Assembly: GCA_002506275.1 (NCBI GenBank)
Contig: DAXG01000036.1
Location: 1-31,222 of the forward strand
Origin: Euryarchaeota archaeon UBA259
GTDB lineage: Archaea; Thermoplasmatota; Poseidoniia; Poseidoniales; Poseidoniaceae
Direction of reading: 5' to 3'
DNA: 31,222 bases
In this document: positions 16,163-23,274 of the stretch, in pieces
Numbering within the stretch: position 1 is the first letter of the stretch
Layout: each line of letters begins with the position of its first letter
The notes under the pieces: generated by a model
Told to the model about the DNA's origin: nothing
Database searches by the model: none
The model's input: only the letters and a program-made list of their open reading frames with translations
Position numbers and translations under genes: made by a program

Positions 16163-17224
16163 ATGGGAATGTCAGATGAGGAAGAGGCAGTGTATGAAGA
16201 TTTGAAAAACCTCAAGAGTTTACTCAAACAATCAGGTGAATCGAAAGTGGTTCTCATCGGAGATATCATGATGGACTGTTACATTCACGGTTATGCAAAC
16301 AATCTCAACTCAAGAGCACCAGTGCCAGTTCTACGTGAAACGATGCGAGAGGAAGATGTCGGAGCGGCAGCACACGTCGGCAGAGGTTTGAATTCCATGG
16401 GATTGCAAAGTTTCCTGTTCGGTGTTGTCGGCGATGACCGGGCGGGTCTCAATATATTACAGTCTCTGGACGATGAAGGGGTTGCTACTGGAGGTATTTC
16501 GATCATTGACGGGCGAACAACGACCGTTAAAACACGAATGTTAGCAACACGCGAAAGTCTCGTCAGCGATGAACAATTATTACTGCGATGGGACGTCGAA
16601 GATGACAACCCAGTACCGCTTGACGCATCACAATCACTCTATGACAATGCCATGCTCGAAGTGGAAAATGCTGATGTTGTTATTCTATCCGATTACGGCC
16701 AAGGCGTTGTCAATGACGCTGGTGCTGACCGAATCATCAAAACCGCTCGCAGTAAAAATGTACCAATAATCGCAGACCCTAAGTTAACCGGCCTTCATCG
16801 AACTCACGGCGTTAACTGGATTTTATTCCAGTCTCAAGGATTGGAATTGATGCGACGAAGACTGGGTGTTTCAACCGGAAGTGAAGCAGCAATGCAACTT
16901 ATTGAAACGCATGACTGGAATCACTTGGTTGTCCTGTCAGGTGAAGCTGGAGTCACCATCTATTCGAGAGATGAAGAAGTTGTCCATGCACCATGTACAC
17001 TCGATGATTTACGACAAATGATTGGACTCATCGACGCGGCAGCAGTCGCCATCGCTGTTGCGATTTCCAAGAACATGTCTGTACGTAATACGGCACTGCT
17101 CGCCAATGCGGCATGTGAATGTATTTTGGGTGCTGACAAAACTGAATCTTTTGTGTTGAGCCGTGAAGACCTTATCGATCGAATCGGTGAAATGTCGTGG
17201 AACTTGCAAGTTTCAAAGCGCTGA
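16163..17224 (+). CDS. PfkB/HldE-type carbohydrate kinase with degenerate anion-hole motif
   Basis: The 353-residue protein aligns by eye with the kinase domain of HldE/RfaE (heptose 7-phosphate kinase) in the ribokinase superfamily: VVLIGDIMMDCYIHGYA (29-45), NSRAPVPVL (49-57), EDVGAAAHVGRGLNSMG (64-80) in place of the GGAANVA box, VILSDYGQGVV (173-183) and ADPK (204-207). The usual catalytic GAGD box reads GLID (288-291): the catalytic Asp291 and first Gly remain, the rest has changed. It may therefore be slow, altered in substrate, or regulatory. No nucleotidyltransferase domain follows. GAGGG sits upstream of the ATG. The archease gene starts 9 bases after its stop, so they share an operon. 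The substrate is unknown. Confidence 0.8.
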   Translation: MGMSDEEEAVYEDLKNLKSLLKQSGESKVVLIGDIMMDCYIHGYANNLNSRAPVPVLRETMREEDVGAAAHVGRGLNSMGLQSFLFGVVGDDRAGLNILQSLDDEGVATGGISIIDGRTTTVKTRMLATRESLVSDEQLLLRWDVEDDNPVPLDASQSLYDNAMLEVENADVVILSDYGQGVVNDAGADRIIKTARSKNVPIIADPKLTGLHRTHGVNWILFQSQGLELMRRRLGVSTGSEAAMQLIETHDWNHLVVLSGEAGVTIYSRDEEVVHAPCTLDDLRQMIGLIDAAAVAIAVAISKNMSVRNTALLANAACECILGADKTESFVLSREDLIDRIGEMSWNLQVSKR

Positions 17225-17233
17225 GGTGTTTCA

Positions 17234-17734
17234 ATGAGTTCATGGCCGAGGCCTACGACTGCTGACATTGCGCTTCGAGCATTCGCTTCGAGTCCATCAC
17301 GTCTCTTTACTGAAGCCTCATTGGGTATGCAAGACATCTTACTCTCAGATGAAGCACAAAGAATTCTCAACACACATGTTCGCCATTCCTCACTTTGGCA
17401 AATAGAGGCGCCCCATGATGGTGGGTCTCAAGCGTGGGATTTACTTCTTGTTCAATGGCTTGAAGAAGTGCTGTATCGGGCAGAAATACACAACCAATGG
17501 CTGGTAGACTGTCAGTTGGCGTTTTCTTGGGAAGAAAAGAAAGTGATTGCTTCTGGACATGTTTCTTGGGTTGAGAGTGAACATGTGGAACGCGAAGTGG
17601 AAATTAAGGCAGTAACGAGTCATGAATTGCAATTCACCGAATTGAAAGTATCCGAACATGCCCACTCTCCTTGGGAGCAAGTGCCGGATTTTCAGGGTCC
17701 TGGTTGGTTCTGTGACGTCGTTTTTGATATCTGA
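17234..17734 (+). CDS. Archease (RtcB RNA-ligase cofactor)
   Basis: Archease promotes guanylylation and turnover of the RtcB RNA ligase, which joins tRNA exons after EndA cleavage. The 166-residue sequence shows the family pattern: TTADIALRAFASSPSRLFTEASLGMQDIL (8-36, where relatives read HTADxGIxAxGxxxEELFxNAALGMxxxM), DLLLVQWLEEVLYRAE (69-84), EVEIKAVTSHELQF (121-134) and a terminal CDVVFDI. Metal-binding Asp candidates are Asp11 and the penultimate Asp165. Length is normal. GAGGTG is 5 bases before the ATG. The last 43 bases overlap the convergent membrane-protein gene. EndA lies 2.1 kb upstream on the other strand. Confidence 0.87.
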   Translation: MSSWPRPTTADIALRAFASSPSRLFTEASLGMQDILLSDEAQRILNTHVRHSSLWQIEAPHDGGSQAWDLLLVQWLEEVLYRAEIHNQWLVDCQLAFSWEEKKVIASGHVSWVESEHVEREVEIKAVTSHELQFTELKVSEHAHSPWEQVPDFQGPGWFCDVVFDI

Positions 17735-17970
17735 GTCACGAGGCCATCGTACCGAATACGAGTGCCAAGATAAAAGCCAACTGTGTTGAACACAACGTCC
17801 ATTATTTTGTTGCCGAGTTCTTCAACTGCGAACTCATACGGAAGGTATAATTCCAAAACTTCCCAACCAATACTGAGGAGGAAAAACAACTTCCAATGGT
17901 TGAAAATATACCGACCTGTCGTCGACCATATGAAGAAATGGATGACTGAATAGAAGTTCACGAAAGCCAT
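17692..17970 (-). CDS. Small membrane protein, VanZ-like in style
   Basis: This 92-residue protein has about three hydrophobic stretches: near residues 3-16, 24-45 and 56-72. GWEVLELYLP followed by NKIMDVVFNTVGFYLGTRIR resembles the WE...E / D..xNxxGxxLG pattern of small VanZ-like and DUF-type integral membrane proteins whose function is not established. The C terminus (QISKTTSQNQPGP) is polar. Its 3' end overlaps the archease gene tail by 43 bases, unusually long for this compact segment, yet both proteins look complete: archease needs its final DVVFDI and this protein's last helix ends before the overlap. It lies just downstream of the SRP RNA on the same strand. Confidence 0.65.
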   Translation of the reverse strand: MAFVNFYSVIHFFIWSTTGRYIFNHWKLFFLLSIGWEVLELYLPYEFAVEELGNKIMDVVFNTVGFYLGTRIRYDGLVTQISKTTSQNQPGP

Positions 17971-18015
17971 TTGAAAGCCTCAGGAGTGGGAATTCCAATG
18001 GTGGACATGCGCTCT

Positions 18016-18300
18016 CCTCAGCCTAACCCACACACTTCCTCCATCCCGATACCCCACAGCACCCATGGCTCCGAGTAGGGCTGCTCCGTTCCCGGCCTGA
18101 CCTATTCCCCCGGCTATCCAATTCCTGTTTCCCTCCGGAAACAGTTCACAGCACCCGAGTCATGTGGGGGCGAGACATCAACGTCCGCATGTAGAAACCA
18201 AAGAGCCGCTTTCGCCGCCCAAAGGCGTTCAGTCCACCGTGAAGACGATTTGTGGTACAGGGTACGCCTAGCTCCCCACCTATCCCATGTAGCCCTAAGG
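18016..18300 (-). ncRNA. Signal recognition particle (7S) RNA
   Basis: Read on the minus strand, this gene-free, G/C-rich stretch contains the SRP54-binding helix 8 at 18079-18102: GTCAGG, then CCG-GGAA-CGG (stem with GGAA tetraloop), then the AGCAG asymmetric loop, nearly identical to the archaeal and bacterial consensus. At 18125-18144, CTGTTTCC-GGAG-GGAAACAG is a perfect 8-bp stem with a GNAR tetraloop, the expected helix 6 bound by SRP19. The 5' part (GGGGAGCTAGGCGTACCCTGTACC) matches the Alu-domain helices 3 and 4. CCTTAG at the 5' end pairs with CTGAGG at the 3' end, closing helix 1 and defining a molecule of about 285 nt, normal for archaea. Exact ends may be off by a few bases. It targets secretory and membrane proteins cotranslationally. 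Confidence 0.93.
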
Positions 18301-18340
18301 CCAACTCTATTTGAACGAAACCCATGTTCGTTACTGAAAA

Positions 18341-18733
18341 TCATTCCACCGGTGTTTCTTCTTCATACTTTGACGGGCATGAAGTCTTGATAATTTGAGC
18401 CTCGAAAACATATTCTCCATCAAGGTAGCGAAGGACACCTTGAGCGTATACGGTTCGGTTATCTCCAAGACCGTTCGATACAGAAGCATCGATGTAATCC
18501 ACTAAAACCGTGTGATCAAGGCCGTGTAAAAGAAAAACGCTTCCGTTCGAGTCGATACTTCCGTCAACCACTTCACCGCGTAAAGCAATTTCTTGGTCGA
18601 TGAAATCTGAAGGTGAATTCATCACTTCATCGACAGAACGAGTCGGTTCAGGTGCCTGAATAAGGAGAACACCAAGGAGGCCGAGCGTCAAAGCTCCCCC
18701 AAGTAACAACATTCGGACGCGTCGTGAGAACAT
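18341..18733 (-). CDS. ccmE: CcmE-type haem chaperone, Cys variant (CxxxY)
   Basis: The 130-residue protein has an N-terminal membrane anchor (residues 8-26) and an OB-fold-sized domain with the CcmE pattern: RSVDEVMNSPSDFIDQEIALRGEVVDGSI, VLVDY, NRTVYAQGVLRYLDGEYVFEAQIIK. The C terminus reads TSCPSKYEE. Classical CcmE holds haem covalently on a His in HDENY; the archaeal and deltaproteobacterial variant uses Cys in CxxxY, exactly what is present (Cys119, Tyr123). It would pass haem to apocytochromes c on the outer face of the membrane. AAGGTG precedes the ATG and overlaps the pyrD stop region, so it is cotranscribed with pyrD. The SRP RNA gene begins 40 bases beyond its stop. Confidence 0.85.
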   Translation of the reverse strand: MFSRRVRMLLLGGALTLGLLGVLLIQAPEPTRSVDEVMNSPSDFIDQEIALRGEVVDGSIDSNGSVFLLHGLDHTVLVDYIDASVSNGLGDNRTVYAQGVLRYLDGEYVFEAQIIKTSCPSKYEEETPVE

Positions 18734-18743
18734 TTGAACACCT

Positions 18744-19874
18744 TCATGACGTGTCCCGGTGTGAAAAACCCACCGCTTCGTTTAGCGTTGCAAATCCATG
18801 CTCGCGCAACTTTTTGTCCAAACCGTGAACAATGGATTTGGTGATCGATGCGCCTTCAAAAACAAACCCACTGTAAGCCTGGATTAATGTGGCACCTGCT
18901 CCAATTTTTTCCCAAGCCTCCTCAGCAGTGGATATACCTCCGACACCAACAATAGGCCATTTGCCATCGGTCATCGCATAGATTTTGTGAATCATCGAAG
19001 TTGAACGAGTCGTGAGAGGTGAACCACTCATTCCGCCGGTTTGAGAAAATACTTTTTCTTCGTTCGCTGGATATGAACTCGGACGTTCTATGGTCGTATT
19101 GGTAGCCACAATACCGTCGCAGCCTGCATCCCTTGCAGTTTGCACAACAGCCTTTAGCTGAACATCATTCAGATCCGGTGCAATCTTAACAAGTAGTGGC
19201 TTTGGTTTGCTGTTGGTTGAATCTGCATATTTGCGGTTGATTTTTTGACATGCTTGAACGATAGATTCGAGGGCATCGTCGTGTTGTAATTCACGTAGAT
19301 TAGGCGTGTTTGGGGAAGACACGTTGATGACAAATACATCGCAGAACTTCCATAAACGATCCATTGAGGCCGCATAGTCTGAAGGTGCGAGTTCGAGTTC
19401 TGTCCGCTTTGATTTTCCAAGGTTTGCCCAAAGGGGTACAGTTGGAGGTCCCGTGTTCGAAAAATGCCGTTCAAGAGTCAATGCTACTTTTTGTGAACCT
19501 GGATTATTGAACCCCATTCTGTTCACGAGAGCTTTGGAAGTTGAGGCTCGGAACATGCGTGGTTTGGGGTTTCCATCTTGTTCGTGTTCAGTAACTCCTC
19601 CAATTTCGATAAATGAAAGCCCTAGAGCATCCCAACCCCTGAGTGCCTCTGCTCGCTTGTCCAATCCTGCTGCGTTGCCAAATGGGTGCTTGTATGTGGT
19701 GCCAAAACATTCGATTGGAAGCAACTTACGAGGTTTGTAGAGAAGAGATAAAACCGGTCGAGACAAGATGTTTGAACTCAAGAGGCGTAGCATTTTCAAT
19801 GCACGTGAATGTGCTTTCTCCGAGTCTTGGAATCGTAACATCGGTCGGACAAAGATACGATAACCGATGCCCAT
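18744..19874 (-). CDS. pyrD: Dihydroorotate dehydrogenase, class 2 (quinone-linked)
   Basis: The 376-residue enzyme oxidises dihydroorotate to orotate in pyrimidine synthesis. It has the class 2 layout: an N-terminal helical extension (residues 1-50) for membrane and quinone contact, then GNAAGLDKRAEALRG, GGVTEHEQDGNPKPRMFR, NRMGFNNPG, and NVSSPNTPNLRELQ at 184-197, with Ser187 as catalytic base where class 1 has Cys. FMN-binding VGVGGISTAEEAWEKIGAGA and IQAYSGFVFEG follow. Class 2 enzymes pass electrons to the respiratory quinone. Length is standard. It is the first gene of the minus-strand pair with ccmE. Confidence 0.96.
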   Translation of the reverse strand: MGIGYRIFVRPMLRFQDSEKAHSRALKMLRLLSSNILSRPVLSLLYKPRKLLPIECFGTTYKHPFGNAAGLDKRAEALRGWDALGLSFIEIGGVTEHEQDGNPKPRMFRASTSKALVNRMGFNNPGSQKVALTLERHFSNTGPPTVPLWANLGKSKRTELELAPSDYAASMDRLWKFCDVFVINVSSPNTPNLRELQHDDALESIVQACQKINRKYADSTNSKPKPLLVKIAPDLNDVQLKAVVQTARDAGCDGIVATNTTIERPSSYPANEEKVFSQTGGMSGSPLTTRSTSMIHKIYAMTDGKWPIVGVGGISTAEEAWEKIGAGATLIQAYSGFVFEGASITKSIVHGLDKKLREHGFATLNEAVGFSHRDTS

Positions 19875-19927
19875 GTTGTACTGGTTGAATCGGTATCCTT
19901 CAAGACTTCCGCCTCATCGGGTTGTAT

Positions 19928-20359
19928 ATGCGCATGGATGAACCGCTGTGGCCAGTGGTCAGGGAGACCTCAAGACTCATCCTCAGGGAAGACAATTTAG
20001 TCATTGAATTACCAAAACGCTTCGGCAAGGAGTTTGAACAGTTGCTCCTTCAGATGAGTGATTTTCAACCTGCAAAGTCGAACTATCCAATTTATGAAGG
20101 AACGGATTTGAATTCCATCGGTATATTCCAAATGAATGAGGAAACGGGCGTTAGGCAACATTTGGCACATGTTGGAATGAAGGAACCAAATGCATCAGTA
20201 CGATGGGTAAAAATGACCGTTGAGGATGGATGGCAAAATCTCCTTGAGTCATGCAGAGACTTGCATGAGGCAGGTTATCCCGGATGCGTAGGATGCGGTG
20301 GGCCAAATTCAGAATTGCCATGGGATGAGGCAAAGAATCGTCTTCGGCTCTCGGAATAA
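19928..20359 (+). CDS. Small protein of unknown function with C-terminal CxxC
   Basis: I do not recognise this 143-residue protein. It opens MRMDEPLWPVVRETSRLILR, has a mixed charged middle (ELPKRFGKEFEQLLLQMSDF; NYPIYEGTDLNSIGIFQMNE) and ends near GYPGCVGCGGPNSELPWDEA, a Cys-x-x-Cys pair that could bind a metal or act in redox chemistry. No signal peptide or membrane helix is present. ATGs at 19928 and 19934 are both plausible. It starts 53 bases from the divergent pyrD gene and lies 105 bases upstream of the topoisomerase gene with an inverted repeat between them. Confidence 0.6.
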   Translation: MRMDEPLWPVVRETSRLILREDNLVIELPKRFGKEFEQLLLQMSDFQPAKSNYPIYEGTDLNSIGIFQMNEETGVRQHLAHVGMKEPNASVRWVKMTVEDGWQNLLESCRDLHEAGYPGCVGCGGPNSELPWDEAKNRLRLSE

Positions 20360-20388
20360 AATGTTGATGAATGGCCTGATTTACCCGA

Positions 20389-20408
20389 ACAGATACAAGA
20401 GTATCTGT
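20389..20408. repeat. 8-bp inverted repeat upstream of the topoisomerase gene
   Basis: ACAGATAC-AAGA-GTATCTGT is a perfect 8-bp stem with a four-base loop, 29 bases after the preceding stop and 56 bases before the topoisomerase ATG. It could be an operator or a transcript 3' end hairpin; there is no adjoining T-run. Confidence 0.45.
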
Positions 20409-20464
20409 CTATGTAGTCTGCAAATGAGAGAGTTCAAGTAGCCTCGTCGGTCGCATGTCAAACC

Positions 20465-23212
20465 ATGAGCGTTGTCATCATTGCCGAGAAACCGAGTGTT
20501 GCCAATGACATCGCAAAGGTTCTCGGAGCCTCTTCGAAAAAGGATACGCACTGGGAAGGAAAGGACATCGTCGTGACTTGGGCGATCGGTCATTTGTTAC
20601 AACTCAAGTACATGGACGACTACGATGAAGCGTTCAAAGACTGGAGAAAAACCATTGACAGACTCCCCTATATTCCCGAACAATTTGAATACAAACCTAT
20701 CGGTGGACGAGGAAAAAAGCAGTTGTCTGCGATTAACAAACTGATTAAATCGAAAGGCGTGACTGAAATCGTGAACGCATGCGACGCTGCCCGAGAGGGC
20801 GAACTGATTTTCCGAACAATTGTTCAGCATTCCAAATCAAAAACAAAAACTTCTCGGATGTGGTTGCAATCAATGACCAAGGATTCCATTCAACAAGCAT
20901 GGAATTCAAGGGCTGATGGAGACGAATACAGTGCTCTACGTGATGCAGCCTATTCTCGTTCCGAGGCCGATTGGATTATTGGGATGAATGGCTCTCGAGT
21001 CGCCAACTCTTTCCTTCCACGTAAGAAGAATGAACGAGTAGCAATCTCTCTTGGGCGAGTTCAAACCGCCACTCTCGCAATGATCGTAGAACATGAACTG
21101 AATGTACTTGCACACATACCTTTACCGTTTTGGCAACTCGAAGCAGTGTTCAAATCTGGTGATGCGAAATGGACTGGGCGCTGGGAGAGGCAAAACCACG
21201 TAGACGACCCAGACCAACCGGATTACAAGCCTCACCGAATTGTCGAACAATCGGAACACGACCGTCTCCTCAAGATTCTGGAATCCGGCCAACCTGCTTC
21301 GGTTCGACAGACGCAAAGAGATGCAAAGGAGAAGCCTCCTCTTAATTTTGATTTGACCACGCTCCAACGTGAAGCGAACAGTATGTTCAGTTGGTCAGCA
21401 AAAAGGACGCTTGGAGTAGCTCAAGACCTGTACGACTCTCACAAGTTAACAACCTACCCACGTACTGATTCACGCCACCTTCCAGAAGATATGCATGAAG
21501 ATATTGCCAAAATTGTCCGTCAGCTTGGAGCACAAGACGATTACAATACCCACTCAAAACGTATTGTGGATGATGGAATGAAGAATGCAGGTCGCAACTT
21601 TGACAACAGTAAGGTAAGCGATCACTTTGCGATTATTCCAACAGGAAAAATACCAGACTCGAATTTGAGTCCAGACCACAAGAGATTGTACGACCTCATT
21701 GTGCGTACATTCCTCGCTTCTTGGCATCCTGAAGCGGTTTGGGATGTTCAAAAGCGAACAGCAACACTTGAAGGTGAACAATTTTCCAAAGAAGCACGAC
21801 AAATCAAAACACCAGGTTGGAGAGCAGTTCGACCGAAGAAACAATCCCTTCCAGAAGATTGGAATGTTTTGCCCACCAACCCTTGCGATGCAGATATTGA
21901 ATCCTATGAATTTGCGGAAGAGAAGTCAAAGCCAAAGGGTCGATTGAAGGAAGCAGGATTACTTCGATTGATGGAACATGCTGGGAAGCAAGTGGATGAC
22001 GAAGCCTTGGCCGATGCAATGAAGGACAAAGGACTAGGGACCCCAGCAACTCGGGCAGACACAATTGAAAAATTGGTGGACAGAGGCTATATTCAACGCT
22101 CACGGGCAGGAAGTATCAGTGCTACTGCACACGGAATTCGAATCATTGATGTTCTTCGTAAGATTCCGGTTGAATGGATTACTTCCCCTGAGATGACGGG
22201 TGAAATGGAATCTTCACTTTTGCGTGTGCAACGAGGGGATGAACCACGAGAGAACTACATGAACGCAGTTATTGAACAAACCAGAGTCATGGTAGAGCGA
22301 ATAAAGAACCACGACCGGGCTGAATTGTATCAAAATGAGCCGTCAATTGGTTCATGCACAGTATGCTCAGGTAAAATCATTGAAACAACATTGAATTACC
22401 AATGCGAAAAGAACGAAGGCAGAGACAAAGGCTGTTCCTTTGTGTTTTGGAAAGATACTTCAGGACGTTGGTTTGACCAAAAAACTGCTCAGCGACTGCT
22501 TGCCAGCCGTCAAATTGAGGACCTTCATGGATTCTTCAACCGTTCCGGCGAACCGTACATCGCAACGGTCAAAATTTCCGATGAAGGGAAAGTCGAGTTT
22601 ATTGGTGGCGGAGAATCCTCATCTGATGCGTCTGATGAAGAAGTGTGTGCATGTCCATTGTGTGACCACGGAACTGTTCGAATTGGCCAGACAATGTATG
22701 CTTGCGATCATGATGAGTGTAAATTCCGAGGTGTTTCGAAAGAAATGTGCAAACGCCCAATCAGCCCTGAAGAAGCGAAATCCATCCTCGAGAACGGTAA
22801 ATCCGAACTCTTGGAAGACTTCATATCAAAACGCGGTCGTCCATTCAAGGCTTTCCTGGTACTCGATAAGACCCGGATTAAGTTTGAATTCCCACCTCGA
22901 GAAGCTGCTGCTGACGCAACTCGTTTCCCAATCGTAGAAGGTGTTGTTGGAGTTTGTCCAACGCATAAGGTCAACATTGTCGAAACAGAAACGCATTACC
23001 AACCTGAAGCAGGTTCAAGTGGATGCTCGATTCAAATTGCGAGGGAAGTGTCAAAGCGCGAGATTACCCGTGAAGAGGCCAAAATACTCATTGAAAAGAA
23101 GGAAATCGGACCGTTTGATGATTTTCTTTCAAAGAAAACTGGAAAACCTTTCTCATCAAAACTGTATTTGAAGAAAAACGAAAGTATTGGCTATAAATTT
23201 GCTAAGCGTTAG
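20465..23212 (+). CDS. topB: DNA topoisomerase III-like type IA enzyme with three C-terminal zinc-ribbon/Crpt repeats
   Basis: The 915-residue enzyme starts with a Toprim domain (VIIAEKPSVANDIAKVLGA; NACDAAREGELIFRT near 105-118) and has the active-site Tyr331 in LTTYPRTDSRHLP. Sequence style (VTWAIGHLLQLKYMDDYD; SLGRVQTATLAMIVEHE) is that of bacterial topoisomerase III, which separates linked DNA through single-strand passage. After the core (about residue 625) come three repeats of about 100 residues, each a zinc ribbon plus a Toprim-C-terminal-repeat segment, starting near 630 (CTVC), 728 (CPLC) and 829 (CPTH). In the third the Cys set has decayed to Cys, His and a single later Cys. The enzyme is longer than E. 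coli TopB (653) because of these repeats. A bacterial origin by old transfer is plausible. Confidence 0.93.
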   Translation: MSVVIIAEKPSVANDIAKVLGASSKKDTHWEGKDIVVTWAIGHLLQLKYMDDYDEAFKDWRKTIDRLPYIPEQFEYKPIGGRGKKQLSAINKLIKSKGVTEIVNACDAAREGELIFRTIVQHSKSKTKTSRMWLQSMTKDSIQQAWNSRADGDEYSALRDAAYSRSEADWIIGMNGSRVANSFLPRKKNERVAISLGRVQTATLAMIVEHELNVLAHIPLPFWQLEAVFKSGDAKWTGRWERQNHVDDPDQPDYKPHRIVEQSEHDRLLKILESGQPASVRQTQRDAKEKPPLNFDLTTLQREANSMFSWSAKRTLGVAQDLYDSHKLTTYPRTDSRHLPEDMHEDIAKIVRQLGAQDDYNTHSKRIVDDGMKNAGRNFDNSKVSDHFAIIPTGKIPDSNLSPDHKRLYDLIVRTFLASWHPEAVWDVQKRTATLEGEQFSKEARQIKTPGWRAVRPKKQSLPEDWNVLPTNPCDADIESYEFAEEKSKPKGRLKEAGLLRLMEHAGKQVDDEALADAMKDKGLGTPATRADTIEKLVDRGYIQRSRAGSISATAHGIRIIDVLRKIPVEWITSPEMTGEMESSLLRVQRGDEPRENYMNAVIEQTRVMVERIKNHDRAELYQNEPSIGSCTVCSGKIIETTLNYQCEKNEGRDKGCSFVFWKDTSGRWFDQKTAQRLLASRQIEDLHGFFNRSGEPYIATVKISDEGKVEFIGGGESSSDASDEEVCACPLCDHGTVRIGQTMYACDHDECKFRGVSKEMCKRPISPEEAKSILENGKSELLEDFISKRGRPFKAFLVLDKTRIKFEFPPREAAADATRFPIVEGVVGVCPTHKVNIVETETHYQPEAGSSGCSIQIAREVSKREITREEAKILIEKKEIGPFDDFLSKKTGKPFSSKLYLKKNESIGYKFAKR

Positions 23213-23274
23213 AACCCACTGTTTGCCCGGAATGAGAGCGAAGGTTGATGTTCAACCGGCTACGCACTCACAAC

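Noticed and set aside
16163..17224. Heptose kinase for lipopolysaccharide synthesis
   Set aside because: No lipopolysaccharide or heptose genes are nearby, the GAGD box is altered, and the organism appears archaeal.
18114..18344. A 76-residue minus-strand open frame
   Set aside because: It lies inside and just upstream of the SRP RNA; its composition is driven by the RNA helices and it has no protein-like features.
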